Source: Sebastes aleutianus
Lineage: Eukaryota; Chordata; Actinopteri; Perciformes; Sebastidae
Length of the DNA: 64,000 nt
Direction: 5' to 3'
Assembly: GCA_916700875.1 (NCBI GenBank)
Contig: CAKAKS010000031.1
Span: forward strand, 12,721,124 to 12,785,123
The notes below the pieces were generated by a model. The model saw only the letters and a program-made list of their open reading frames with translations. It was not told the DNA's origin and made no database searches. Of this stretch, positions 48,046 through 60,352 are shown one piece after another (within the stretch, counting starts at the first letter, position 1; each line of letters begins with the position of its first letter). A program made the translations under genes and the position numbers.

Positions 48046-50224
48046 GTACGAACAGCATATGAGAACAGTCTGCTTATATACGCACCCTGTATTTACCTTT
48101 TTTCGTTATACAAATTATGATTGATGCATTTCAAAGTCTCTGGTCTTACATTATTTTAAGTAATTGATTGGGTGATGTCCCACAACCTGGATCCTGTGGT
48201 GCTCTACTGTGTTTTTCTTCTTGTAGGAGACTGATCCATACACCAGTGACTACTTCCCTATCTCCACACAACTAAACTTTTGTGTGTGAGGACACATTCT
48301 TGTTCACAAGCCTCAGCCAAGTTTGTAACGATTGTTAAAAAAAAAAGAAATTGAGTGAAGTGGTCTGTTTTAGGCCAAGATTTGACCACTATGTGATTGT
48401 TGCTCCGGATAATTGGTTTAAGAAAACATTTACCTTAAAGGGCATCTCTACGTCTGATCGAATTTATCGTTGAGGATTCGCACGGGAATTCCTGGCTTTG
48501 TGCATTCTTCAGTGTGCAACCAGTCAATTCATTAACACCGGGAAGTTTTTCTTGAACAGAAAAAAACACCCACAATAAATACAATTTGAACTCAGAACAT
48601 TGACTTTTTATTTAATGTCTAATAAAGTAGCTGGAACACTATGAACTAACTGAGGGGAGTGCAGAATAGATATACCCCTTGTGATATATTTGTGAGGACT
48701 GGTATGGTTATAGACTGCTTTGCTGTTATTTCGCTTTGCATTAGGCTTGATGAAAAAAACCTACCCTTTAAGGGAGTAAGCTTTCTCATTTGGACTGCTC
48801 AGGTTGAACATACACAGTTATTGTAAGTAAGGGGCTTTTGAATCAAAATGACCTGCCATGTGGTGCACACATACAGACCATAGTAGTCAACCCTGTTATC
48901 CTAGAACTACATATATTAGCCAGACGCCTTGCTAATGGCTCTTATTATCTATTTTGGCAGACTCTTGTGATACCTTGTCCACAACCAGGCTCTTGCCCTC
49001 TGGCATTCAAACTCCAACAGACAGCAGTTTGCATCCCCAGCCGAGCCATCATATTAGGGCTTAACACAGGTTCATAAGGCGTCCAGAGAAGGAGACAGGA
49101 GATTCACGACGTGACCAGACCTGTCGGATTTTTGGTGCTTCTTAGGATTTTATGTAATAGACCTCTGCCAAATCCAATGAAATTCATATATTTCTTGCAC
49201 AAAGTGGATAAATGCTTACTATCAACCAATTCATCCTCCACCCTTCTTCTCCCAATTTGGAATGACCGAAGCCCTGTTCACTGTGGAGTTGTCGTCATTT
49301 CTAACTCCCACTGTTGTTTCCTCGGAGGGTTTGGACAGCCGCGTGTCTCCTCTGATAAACATAGAGTTGACAGCTACTTCTTTTCACCTGACAGAGTGGA
49401 GCTTCCCTGGGAGGATGTGACACACACAGAAGCTCACACTATCCCTCCAGATGCTGTCAGTTTCCCCACAGGTGCTGTGGCCGAGCAGTTGGAGTCGCTA
49501 GTGCTGTGACAAGAACATGATCCCTCACCAGTTTCCCACCCGTCAACACTGTCACTTACTTTTAATGGGTCGCCCACTTGACGGACCACAACATTTTCTT
49601 TTAAATAGGTTGTGTAATTTTTTTTTTGTTCAGACTTTGTCAGAGAGGCCATAGTTTGTAGTGTTCAAATTGCATTCCGTCATCCTCTTGCATATGTTGG
49701 TATAATTGTTTTTGTTAGCAGTTCTTAACCTGTAGGTCATAAGCCCCGCAGGTTTTATTCATGGTGTTCTTAAAGTGACCTTTACTGTAATGACATGTTG
49801 CTGTTCAGAGGTCATTGCTGTAGGTTAATGTTTTCACTCTATCCTTCCCAGAGATCATGTCACAGTCACCATAATCAGAGGGGGTGGTATCAAGTGAAAT
49901 ATGAAGGCTGAGCAATTTAAAATATCGATAATGATTGCTTCGTTCCATCTCAATGTGCCATGTAAGCCATACTGTACCAGTGAACCGGCATGCAAAATGT
50001 CAGGGGTCTGGAACTGACACACCTACATGGAAGGCAGCCATAAATCATGTTATTAGTTACACCTTTGTTTGAAAAAATCAATATGTTCACAATGAGAGGG
50101 AGCTATGGTTACAAGTGAACAAAAGTATGCAGTGGCAACAGATTTGCCAAATATGTTGGGAGTCACAACATTAACATGTTCCCTAAAGTACAATCAAGGC
50201 TAAGAGTCTAACAGCCAGGCTAGC
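48046..50224. other. Non-coding stretch, nothing secure
   Basis: A 132-codon frame at 49111-49509 has no domain; part of it (49246-49510, from cccaatttggaatg to gtggccgagcagttgg) vaguely resembles a tRNA-related dispersed repeat. A 79-codon frame at 48838-49077 is likewise unrecognised. No exon called. Confidence 0.4.
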
Positions 50225-50390
50225 AACTCTAAACCAAAATGTTCCTGGTGTCAGAGGAACATTTTTACCATTCATCTTGAGGGGAGAATGAATGTCTGTA
50301 CTACGTTTCATTGCCATCCATCCAGTAGTTGCTGAGAAAATTTACTCAAAACAACAAGTATTGTCCACCTCATGGTAACACTAGAGGAAA
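50225..50390 (-). mobile_element. Inverted fragment of the 30.85-kb repeat family
   Basis: On the minus strand it carries actgg.tggatgg, aatgaaa, gtacagacattcattctccc and ctcaagatgaa, plus a short cctctagtgttacc, which match modules at 30852-31545 and 62815-63265. It is 5'- and 3'-truncated. Confidence 0.6.
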
Positions 50391-50394
50391 AGCG

Positions 50395-50945
50395 TAGACT
50401 GTATATAAGGTATAACGTCACCCATTGGTTTGTGGACTGCCACTTTGAAGTCTTCGAGTTCTGCATTTTGGCCGTCGCTATGTTGTTTTTTTGCAACCAG
50501 AAGTGACACGAGAGAGTGGAGTGCAACCAAATGCTGAATAGACATCATTAGGCGACCAAAATGTTGCAATTAACTTTCAAGAGCTGGAAACAAACTGTGA
50601 AAGGGTTAAAGTTGTAAGACGAAAACACGGGCAACTCCCAGACCGGACAACGCTTTGGTAGCGACCTGTCAATCACAAAGTAGCCACGCACCAAAACATA
50701 CCCTGCTTTATTGTTTATTTGACTCTAAATGTGCTCTATTGAGGAAAACTTGAAACTAGCGACTGAGACCATAAACTCATGTTTGCAATGTTTACTGAGG
50801 TGATAAATCAAGTGAGAAGTAGGGTCATTTTCTCATCGACTTATATACAATCAGACTTATTTTTGCCGGCTGGCCATTAAAAAAAAAATGCAAGTTTAAG
50901 GCACTTCCTCATTGGCTTCACTTTTCAGACCCTGGAGTTGAAAAG
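50395..50945 (+). mobile_element. Dispersed repeat, about 550 bp
   Basis: Contains gactgtatataagg, cacccattggtttgtggact, cattttggccgtcgc, tgcaaccagaagtgacacg, gtgaaagggttaaagttgta, ggtagcgacctgtcaatcac and, near the end, ttggcttcacttttcagacc. I recognise this order as a common percomorph interspersed repeat. Two minus-strand frames in it show no domain. Class unknown. Confidence 0.65.
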
Positions 50946-52810
50946 ACATACACATGTCAATTGACTGTTAATTTCAAGAAAACACACTAATACAGGAAGT
51001 TCAGGTTATTATGTTGTGCTTTTATTTTGGGAAACTCTCTCTTTGAGGCCTACCTCCTGAAACTTCAGCCACAGGTCTCCAGCTGATTTCAATTAGCTTG
51101 TTAGGCTGAACCAAGTGCCAGGGAGGAGAGAGGGGAGTTGGGTGGAGGGGTTTGTTTGTTAAATTGGCTTTCATTGGATATATCTTCCATTTATCATGCA
51201 AATTATTGAATCTGTATTATGTAATATGTATTTGTATGTTGTATATGTAAATATTAAGGTTATATTGAAGTTAAATTAATTGTGGGAGTGGGTATGTGCC
51301 CTTCATTGTTGGTATGGAACACAGGTATATATGCCAGGTGGGAAAAGCAATGTTGTGTATGAGAGCGAGGGGGGGATCAGGTCTAGTGTAAAGGCAATCC
51401 TGGAATCTCGTGTTACCCAGTTTTGTTGTCCATCTGCCTGTTAACCATTGTTGAGTTTTGTGATTTTTGTAACTTGTCCATAGTCACAATTAAAAATCCG
51501 AGCTCTGGAAAATCATGGTTGGTCTGTTGCTGCTCACTTTACCACCACGCTCACTGTACACCTCAATCCTAATGGCTTTTGTCCCGGTTGTAAGGGTCCA
51601 CCACATTAAAAACCTTACACAAAATATAGAGTTTTAGTAAGTAAGTTGCTAATTTGGCAATGTGTGTTCATGTCTTCCATTCAGTAATGTTATTTTTAAA
51701 AGATGTGGTTCAGTGCCTCCACTTTCCTCATCCACTAAATTTAACTGATCCGGTGATATAATTAGTCCCTCCAGAACAGCGCGATCTCTAAAAATGTTTC
51801 TTCACGCCAAACTAAATGTTATGTGCAGTGGTGTGTGGGTATGTCTGTTGGCGTATCTGTCAGACTAGTGGAGTTGCTGTGTATCTGTTTATTTCTGTCT
51901 CCTATTTTACGGTCTGTCATTGTATCTTTCACTCTGACTACCTGTGTGTCTACCTGTCTGTGAGAGAGAGTCTATAACTCTGTCTGAGAATTGCAATTGA
52001 CATCCTCCTGTCAAAAAAAGTCTGAACCTTGCAATGACAGTTTAGTGGACTGAGGTTTGTAGAGCCCGGAGCTAGACGGATTGGGATGTGTGTGTGTGGG
52101 TGTATTTGAGTTTGTGTATTTGTGTTATGGGGGCCATGGGGAGGTTTGAAAGGGTCACCATTGGTGATAACTGTAATCACAAAGAGCCTGTGATGGGTGA
52201 AATCCCATTAGTGCTAATGCCTGATAACAGTAATGTGGTTCACGCACATCCTTCATGGTATCTCTTCAATTACAAGCACACACACACACACACATATAAA
52301 CTACATACACACAACATTGTACATATATGCATGCCGCTTTTAATCAGCTCATGATAACGTAATTGTATGATTTACTTTTTGGATTTAATGGACATGCTGC
52401 ATAGTGTGCACTCATTAAGCAAACCAAAGACGATTCTGTGATTATTCCTGGCCTCTTTGGCATCAAGATGTGAGGCTGATTTAGGTGAATAACGATATAT
52501 GATCTTCTATGCCCATATTTATTGGCACTGCATGTGCTCCAAATTGAACAGGAAAAGACACTGTAGGAATTGCCTTCCAGAGTTACACATTTACACGTCT
52601 TCTGATCTGGGCCATCGTTGACTGTTAGTAGGAAACAGGACATAAACAGCAGTCCCCCGTGTTAAAGTCAGACATGTTGTTGACTCATCCAACCATCCCG
52701 ACCTCCTTCCTTTGCAGGCTTTGTGGTTCCATAACAACCTTATATAACATTTACTTCTTTTTGCTCCCAACAGACAAAAGTCCTAATTCTTTTGTCATTT
52801 GAACATTGAC
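50946..52810. other. Non-coding stretch with LTR-like segment
   Basis: 51120-51530 shows TATA-like (atatatgcc, about 51330), an attaaa-type signal (51489) and 'gagagcgagggggg', which could be part of an LTR, but no paired boundaries were found. TG tracts lie near 52088-52100 and CA tracts at about 52277-52293. 52340-52640 is unique-looking. No gene. Confidence 0.35.
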
Positions 52811-53656
52811 ACACATTGGGACGTGTGCATGTGATATATAAGAACAGATTTCTTCTTATTTTTGTTCGTATTTGTTCTCATTTTGTTGGTACCCATTGAT
52901 TTCTGGGATTCACTGTTTTCTTATTTTTCCTCTTCTCTTGGGTAAGAGAAAATTGTACGCATGGTTGAGAGCACTAGATAAGAAGATAAGAGGAAAATAA
53001 CATTCTGTTTTCACTGTCCAAAAGTCTTTTGTCCAACACAAGGAAACAAGTTTTAAATTGAAGGAACATTTAAAAAAAACAAAAAACATTAATATCATAT
53101 ACACTAATCAAATTTAGATTATTATATGTTTTAGAGTAATTATAATGATTGTATTATTACATTTGTGGGATAAAGAAATACTATTGGTCCATTGATCCCA
53201 ATTAAGACTATAAAAACATTTGGATGACACGGCGTGCGTTCAGCTTCTGAATGGCGAACATACTGCTCTTAGATGCTTTCGCCATCCAGGCCTTTGATTT
53301 TACCTCTAACACCAATCATATCTACTTTAAGTTTATTTAACAGTACCTCAGTTCTTCTTCTTACAGCCTTTTTTTTTGGTGGCATCTCTCCAATTATTGG
53401 GCTTGTGCAAAGTATTTGCACATGGCACAACACCTTTCCTTATATACAGTAGTGTTTAGGGGGCGTTACCTATGCTAATAATCGTCCACAGACCTCCAAT
53501 TTACGATCAAGTGGGATTCATCATCCAGCACACCTGGGTAAGAGCAGATTTGGATGGTTAAGAATGTTTGGTGCATCTGGAGTTGACTTCTCATATTTTT
53601 TCTCAGGAAATAAAAGAGAAATTTAAGAGAATGTTGCCGCATGAGGCCCAATGTCA
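52811..53656. mobile_element. Possible degraded copy of the 495-1627 element
   Basis: The right end (gccgcatgaggcccaatgt, 53636-53654) matches the ends of the 495-1627 element. On the left, acattggg at 52813 followed by gtgcatg and a ttgttcgtatttgttct phrase loosely match the other end and its hairpin. The middle is unique-looking. The assignment of the left end is weak. Confidence 0.35.
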
Positions 53657-55029
53657 ACTGATGCTGTTTTTCTTTGGAGGCCAATCTCTGTTGGCAGGAT
53701 ACCTGTCCACACATAAACGCACTCATCTATGCTAAGGCACGCATACAGCAACATGCCATTGCATTTTGCACCACCTTAACAATATGAAAACAACACAGAG
53801 CTCAACATGCCGAATAGAGTACAACACAGAGAAAGTCAGCACTCAACAATGATCGGCAGGATAAGGCTAACATTATCAAAAGTTCCTCCACTCTGAATTT
53901 GACTATATGGGAGCCTGAACTATAAACAAAATTCACTTTTATTAGATAGCTAGATGGATTGATTTCCATTGGGATTCATGATACATCTGACTGCAGTTCT
54001 AAAAACACAAGCACAACTTTCCCCTGCTCATCAGCACAACTGTCTCACAAACCTGGCTTTCCATTGAATATATATAAGCTTGTTGGACAGGTATTATACA
54101 TGAGGAAATATGGAAAACATTGACAAGTGCAAAACAAAGTGTCTCCTTTTCCTCTTCAGATTGTGGCATTTTTCCGTTGATTTATTTTTTTCATAGAGTA
54201 CTGTCAACTGCAGTTCCAGAAAGCTGATTTATATCCTTGTCACATCATGTTTATTCCAGTTTGGTTGCTTATTGTGAAATATCTTGTGCCACTTCTATTT
54301 GTTTTATCTTTATCCCTTTGCCATACAGTACACACAGAAGTCCCAGTGAAGTACATGATGTGTTTACACCTGTGACAAAAGATTAAATGTGTGTGTGCTA
54401 ACATATTGTACACTTACATTCAGCCTACACTTGTATGTCTACACATACAGTGACAGTCTACAGCCATGCTATGATTCACTATGAGTGAAATTTATCATTA
54501 AAGGGACAATTTGCCACCTTTTCATATGGATGCCCAAAAAGTGCTGATGGTAAATGAAGTCCACTGAAGAAATTAATTCCCCAGTGTGTGCTATATTGAC
54601 CGAGAAAGCTGATTTATCCTGCTTGCTGAACCGTGCCGGCTGTGCATACATGTAACAGGATGCATTGCGTGCAAGCGGCGAGTTTGCTACAGTACACCTG
54701 ATAAATGAACTCACAAAATGTCAATGAAGGAAATATTCTTACACATAAACAGAAAAATACAACCGTACACCTTCTGAATTCAAGTTTATATCTTACACCA
54801 AACTAAGACAGACTTCACTGCCTTGTTAACTTATCCAAAAACACACTTTATTCAAACTGGACATAATCGTATTAAAAATCACCAAACCTGGTTAGTCTTT
54901 CCACTGTTCCAACAATCAGCAACTCTGGTTTGGTCGGAATAAATCCTTAATTCACAGAGTAAGATGTGAAAATATGTATTGGAAACCGACCCACGGAGGC
55001 ACCCTTTAGTGATAGTATGTGACGAACCA
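53657..55029. other. Non-coding stretch, nothing recognised
   Basis: Unique AT-rich sequence. A minus-strand frame at 54469-54714 has no domain. No element end identified. Confidence 0.45.
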
Positions 55030-55495
55030 GGCTTTCAACTAACTCCAATGTAAACCAAACCGCGGCGGTATTTGACGGTCGGAGCAAATGGCGTAATATA
55101 AATAGTGTGAGAATCTACTCGGGGTGGCAGGAGGGGAGGTGAATGCATCAAAGAAAAACAAGACTTTCAACCGGGAGACCGGAATTTCATCAGTTGTTAG
55201 TCACGTGACTCATCGGTATCGTCAGCCCGTGAGTCACGTGAGTCGCTAGTCAGTGAAGTTAACGTCAACCATGACCGTTTCCTTACCCTACCTAAGTAGT
55301 TGTGTTGCCTCAACCTAAATTCCTGTGAAGTTTATTTAGTTTATTTTGAAACGACACTATGCATATAACGAGCATATGTTGACACGCCATCCAGATGCAA
55401 GAGGTGTAACCCTTGCGTCGGTCTGTTATGCCGAGGGGCACTGACCAAGCGACAGTATTTGACGAGTTGGGAGTGAGAATATATTGGCCGAGCAG
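55030..55495 (+). mobile_element. 'cctaaacctaac' dispersed repeat, copy
   Basis: Order of landmarks: ccaatgtaaacca, a 'gggagaccgg' phrase, tcacgtgactc modules, ctaagtagttgtgttgcct, gaagtttattt, cgagcatatgttgacac, cgaggggcactgacca, gacgagttgggagtgag. The same order occurs at 59836-60111 and, in part, at 25410-25830. The long minus-strand frame that runs across it (166 codons) is therefore mostly repeat. Confidence 0.7.
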
Positions 55496-57510
55496 TTGTT
55501 CTGCTAGTTGCTCGTTGGCGGTTCTCAACCCTTCTTCTTTGGAGGGAGACCATTAAATTAGCAAATTCCAATGACAAAATTTCCCCATAAAATCGCCCTG
55601 CTGGTCTTGGTTGTCTAGTCCAGTTAATCTTCAGCACACCTCTGTCCGAGTGAGGAAGAAATCTTTCATGCATTGTAACGCACACATGACTCGCTCTCTC
55701 TGCGTTGTCGTCGGTGACAGCGTCCAACAGAAACTGCCCACGCTCACATTCATTACAGCAGAATGATCCCATTTCTTTTAGCAATCGGATGGCAATTTGA
55801 GTAAAGACTCCACCAGTCGGTGTTTGCTCTCGGCAGCTCAAGTTCTGGAGGGTCCCCGCCGGTTATATTCTCCCTGCTGCCTCTCTCCGGCTGAATATCC
55901 GAGTCAGCCGAAACATTGTAAAATGCACACTTTAAAAATAATCGTCCATAACGTCCTCTGCACTCGTATTTTGGAATGCCCCTTTCGCTGTTGAAAACAT
56001 AACTAGTTTACAATACAAGTGAAGAGAACAAGGGCGTTTTCAGCTACCAAAGCTGAAGTAGCACTAGTCTACTTCTACTATCATTCCTTGCCCCCAACGA
56101 CGTGACTTCCACGTCACTGAATGAAGGATTCTGCAGCTGCACCCCAGAGACACAGAGAATAGGCAAGAACTGAAGGCATTTTTTACACTATATCTGCAAC
56201 TAAGATAGATAAGATAAGGTAAAAATCAGCGTATAAGGGAGCCTGAGGAAACAACAATAGGTTGAAGGAACGCTTATCTTTAGAAACCCAGAAACATGAA
56301 CGCATGGTGCAATGAAGAGCAACAAACACTGCTGAAACATGGATCAGTATGTGCTGAGATGTTAATAGAAGATAAATAATACTGGAAGAAATGCATTAGA
56401 AACACTGTCTTGAGTCACCTTTAAAAGTACAAAGTGAGCTTTTTTGCTTTAGAAGAAAAAAATATTCCAGTCTTTGTTATGATTTGATTTAACAATGTTA
56501 CTGCTTACTAAATTGATTTGGTAAGGCACAGCAGCTATCAGCCCGCCAAGGCTCACGCTGGTTGTTCTTGGCTTTTGGTCAAATTCCCAATGGACCAATT
56601 GACAACTCCCCCCTGCCTCCCTCCAAACTGCTTTATGGCAGTGGATTAAAGAAGAAGAAAAACAAGTCTGAACTCTAGACGGTCCCACGACTGCTTCAAA
56701 CATGGCAAACATTTTCTGTCTTTTTCCCTGTCTCCTTCTCTTAATTCTGTGTTTTCGCCAAGATTTAAAACCGTGAAACAGCAGGTGACACCACAGCACA
56801 GCAGGATTTTGTAATTTTAATATCTTTTCTTTTGAAATAAGGAAAGTTCAGCTCTGGTGCATCCAAGACTTTCCCGAAATCCTGAATGTTACAGTCTGTT
56901 GTCAGACACTCAGAAATATGTGTGTGTGAGGGAAGTGGTGGGGTGTTTAAAGACGTTAATGCGGAACAAATACTGTATCTGCATCATGTCAGTGTCAGCA
57001 TGGAGCTCAGGTAGGGAGCCCAAACAGCAGCACACACATACTGGATAAACACACACCTATAAAGACACTCAAAAACAGCTCTACCTACTGTATGTCTAGA
57101 CTGTGTTTGTGTTTGTTTTTGATTTGAGAGATTTTTGTTGAGCTCAACTTGGAAAAAAAGAACAACTAAATTTGAACACAGCGCTGTTAACATATTCAGA
57201 GAATGGCTTTTAGATGTTCAGATGAGATAGATAGATTTCCATTGTAATATTTTAATACCAATGTTGTTAGCCATTTATTTTGTTTCTGTAATATTTATCA
57301 AAGTATAATGAATTCACATATTTTCCATACAAAAAGTACATTATGCGTATGTTCCATATTAGAAGTGCGTTGGAAGTCCGTATAAGTCTATATCACATAC
57401 TGTATACACTGGTATACTGTATACAAAGTATACTGGCATTGGATTTTTATTTGCTTTCATGGTCCGAAGGCCCATTTCTATGATGATACACACTCTCTGT
57501 GCAACAAACA
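55496..57510. other. Non-coding stretch, possible dispersed repeat at 55.6-56.2 kb
   Basis: 55600-56200 includes phrases (cattccttgcccccaacgac and gcagctgcaccccagag) that I seem to recall from a fish repeat; I could not define its ends. The rest is unique AT-rich DNA. A 116-codon minus-strand frame at 56449-56799 has no domain. Confidence 0.4.
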
Positions 57511-57804
57511 GAGAGGCACATGGCTAATTATTATGCAGAATGAGGTTATCGACCTTCACGATTTTTTGGAGAAGGCATGTCCAACCACTCTGCCTCATAT
57601 TAGGCCTACTCATTGCCTTGAATGCCTACGTTGGTTGGGCTGGTTAGGTTTAGGCATGAGGAGTTAGGTTTAGGGTAAGAATATCTGGGGGAAGCCAATC
57701 ACAGGCAGAAAAGGGCGGGTCATGCCTTCGCCATAGTAGAAAAAATATTGCAACCGGGAAGATCCAATGATGCATTTTGCATAATAATTTGCCATGTGCT
57801 TCTG
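57511..57804. mobile_element. TIR element of about 290 bp, copy 2 (intact ends)
   Basis: The left end (gcacatggctaattattatg) and the reverse complement of the right end (gcacatggcaaattattatg) match over about 32 bp. It shares interior blocks with 25063-25354 (ccactctgcctc, ggttaggtttaggcatgagg, gcgggtcatgccttcgcc). It is a MITE with well-kept ends. Flanking sequence (gtctgga, gtttcgg repeats after 57805) may belong to a larger host element. Confidence 0.85.
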
Positions 57805-58079
57805 TTTGGGATAACGGAATGTCTGGATAATGGAATGTCTGGAAATTGGGGTTTCGGAATAATGGGTCGTCAAAAAATTGCATGGCACCATAAAGAACAC
57901 TGGTCTCCATCCGACCTCCTAAGACTTTGGCCAAAATGTATTTCCATTGAACCTGGGAATTTGTGTGTCCACCACAACAAAGAATCCTAATGGACTTTCT
58001 ATTGTCATTGTTTCTGTGGTACCATAGGCTGGTCTCATACACATGTTTGTAGCTATACCTACAAAAAGTAATGCACTGT

Positions 58080-58430
58080 AATTTGTGTATATCCCACAAA
58101 ATCAATTTTTGTGTAATTAACGTAATCGTGAACCAGGAAATATAAATTGCAGCGAATCCCGCATAGGTAGGAGGTCGGTGTGGATGGGTGGGTCAAAAAA
58201 TACCAGAATTTCGCCCAGGAGACTTACCTTCGTGTTCCTTGTGAAACCAGAAGTCAACATTGATTTATTTGTCACGTATGTTGCGCACTTAAGAATCGCC
58301 ACTTCCGGACCTATCCAAGTAGCTTTCTTGCCTAAATTTCCTGCGAAGACAGAAGTTTATTTTGAAAAGACTGTATGCATGTAACAAGCAGACATTTACG
58401 TCATGCAAACCTTTGTATGAGAATATGTTG
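58080..58430 (+). mobile_element. Shorter relative of the 7991-9168 element
   Basis: Landmarks in order: aatttgtgtatat, gaaccaggaaatataaa, gtcggtgtggatgggtgggt, aaaata, cgcccaggag, ttgtgaaaccagaagtcaac, atttatttgtcacgta, ccacttccgg, ttattttgaaaagac. These align with 8030-8500 and 8960-8990. It lacks the SINE and most of the internal tandem units. Confidence 0.65.
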
Positions 58431-59578
58431 GGTACAGGCATGTCATTTTAACAGATGACGAGCCACCACCATGTAATGCCACATTAAGAGGTCATGGTGA
58501 TTTTCCCATATTTCTGTGAGATCAGTAGACTTAGAGAGCTGATGTTACTCTGCACTAATCACTGAACTTTCCTCTATGCACATATTCATTAATACGCATT
58601 GCCATGACAATGCTATCAAAAAATCCATTCATTATTTAGTGGGAATGAAATCCCTCATTTTTGAATCTTATGGCAAGACTGGAAGAGTGATCTATACTGA
58701 TTTAAAATTAAATATGATAAATGGAAAATGCAATACAGCTAATGAAGTGCCTCAATTCAGCTAGAGAGATAACCATGGCCAGTGTAAAAAGACAAACACT
58801 TGCCGTCTGAGGAGGAAGCAATAAGCAATAATTCTCTGTTTGAAGTGATTTGATTAGGCACTCAGAACCAGCGATACAGAACAATGAGCTTTAGCAGGTA
58901 TATAGAGCCAATAATCACTCAGTATGGTCATAACTAATACATTCAAGTTGATCATGACCAGCATCATAATGAGACGTAGCAGTATATGTGATTTAGCGTT
59001 TTACATATTTATATTATTATATATGATATAATGAATTAATGTGTTTTAACCTTTTTAATAGTCTGACTACTTGATACATATTTAAAATCCCATCATCCTG
59101 TCTTTCTACCTGTCTTTCTACCTGCCCATCTATAGTCGTATCTGCTCTCCAGCCTGCTCTTCTTCTGGTTGCTTTCCTCTTTTATTTTTCCCAACTGCTT
59201 TAGCTGACTGGTTGCCCATGTATAGTGATGTTTAACTATCCCAGCTGAGCACTGGGGGAAGCTGATATACGAGGAGCAGTTTGCGCTGCTCTCTGCCTTC
59301 TGGGGCTGTTAATCAAAGATAGTGACTTTTTAAAATGTCCTCACTTTTACAGTGTACTCCTTCCACACTCACTGTTATGAAACGTTCATCATCTGATCAT
59401 CAATGTTTGAATAAGTGAGAGGATGTAATATTCAGCAACACAGCACATCAATTTTATCTAAATGTGACTTCTGCTTGTAATTATTGAATTAAACTGGTGG
59501 TCACCAACATTGCAAGTGATTGCCTAAATGTCTTCTTTCTGTATATTCCTGGAATTATCTTGCCCAATCTATTAGATT
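58431..59578. other. Unique AT-rich stretch, possible conserved element
   Basis: 58560-58990 is unique-looking and rich in TAAT and ATTA cores with no simple repeats, a composition that would suit a developmental enhancer. No exon. The remaining part has TCTACCTG repeats around 59101-59130. Confidence 0.25.
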
Positions 59579-59826
59579 GGGCTGCACGGTGGTGCAGTGG
59601 TTAGCACTTGTCGCCTCACGGCAAGAGGGTCACAGGTTTGAATCCGGCTTGGGGCCCTTCTGTGTGGAGTTTCCATGTTCTCCACGTGTTGGCATGGGTT
59701 TATTCTGGGTGCTCCGGTTTCCTCCAACAGTCCAAAGACATGCAAGTTAAGTTAATTGTTGGGCGACCTTTCCAGGGTGCACCCTGCCTTCGCGCAATGT
59801 CAGCTGGGATCGGCTCCAGCCCCTCC
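59579..59826 (+). mobile_element. tRNA-like dispersed repeat (gcacggtggtgcagtgg type)
   Basis: The head is gctgcacggtggtgcagtgg, with a B-box-like ggtttgaatcc at 59635-59645. The body includes cttctgtgtggagtttccat, gggtgctccggtttcctcca and cagtccaaagacatgcaag, and the end is gggatcggctccagcccc. I recognise this as a very widespread teleost repeat. The pol III-like boxes suggest SINE ancestry, but repeat libraries differ in classing it, and I see neither a tail nor a target duplication here. It is not a tRNA gene. Confidence 0.85.
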
Positions 59827-59835
59827 AGTCTCTGT

Positions 59836-60111
59836 AGTTACGTGAGTCGCAAGTCAGTTAAGTTTAGGAAAAGGTCTTGGTTGATGTTAACTTCACTAAG
59901 TGGTTGTTTCGCAAAACCTAACTTCCTGTGAAAACGGAAGTTTATTTTGAAAGGTCACTATACATATACCTACCATATATTGACACACCGTCCCTGACCT
60001 GTCCAAAAGTAGCGCAAGAGGGGTACCCTGTGCGTTGGTCTCCAATACCGAGGGGCATTGACCAAATGGCGGTACTTGATGAATTGGGAGTGAGTGTGTG
60101 TTGAATCTTTG
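59836..60111 (+). mobile_element. 'cctaaacctaac' dispersed repeat, second clear copy
   Basis: Aligns with 55220-55490: acgtgagtcgc, tcagttaagtt, ctaagtggttgt, ggaagtttattttgaaa, tattgacacaccgtcc, ataccgaggggcattgacca and gaattgggagtgag. It sits between a tRNA-like repeat and a LINE tail, with almost no spacer on either side. Confidence 0.7.
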
Positions 60112-60352
60112 GATTGTTTTAAGCGGCTTCTAAAAACACATCTTTATAAGCAAGCCTTTTTATAGATCTTCTTCCCTGTCTTATGTTTTGGTCCATTTTT
60201 TTATTCGGTCTATCCGTCATTATGCTCTATTTTATATTGAATTGAATTTATTTTTACTTTATTAATTTATATATATATATTTTTTTTGCCTTTGTGAAGC
60301 ACTTTGTAGCTGTGTGTTTTAAGAAGTGCTACATAAATAAAGCTTTACATTT
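60112..60352 (+). mobile_element. 5'-truncated LINE: last ORF2 codons plus 3' UTR
   Basis: The reading frame from 60112 gives DCFKRLLKTHLYKQAFL and stops at 60163-60165. This matches the closing residues of teleost LINE ORF2 proteins (K..LKTHLFK.AF). The 3' UTR follows with gtgaagcactttgtag and aagtgctacataaataaagc, a typical 3' end. Nothing upstream of the last 17 codons remains. It cannot act in trans or in cis. Confidence 0.75.

Noticed and set aside
55341..55841. 166-codon minus-strand frame
   Set aside because: About a third lies on a dispersed repeat that recurs at 59.8 kb; the rest shows no known domain.
59579..59650. tRNA gene
   Set aside because: Only the promoter-like boxes match; it is the head of a widespread dispersed repeat.
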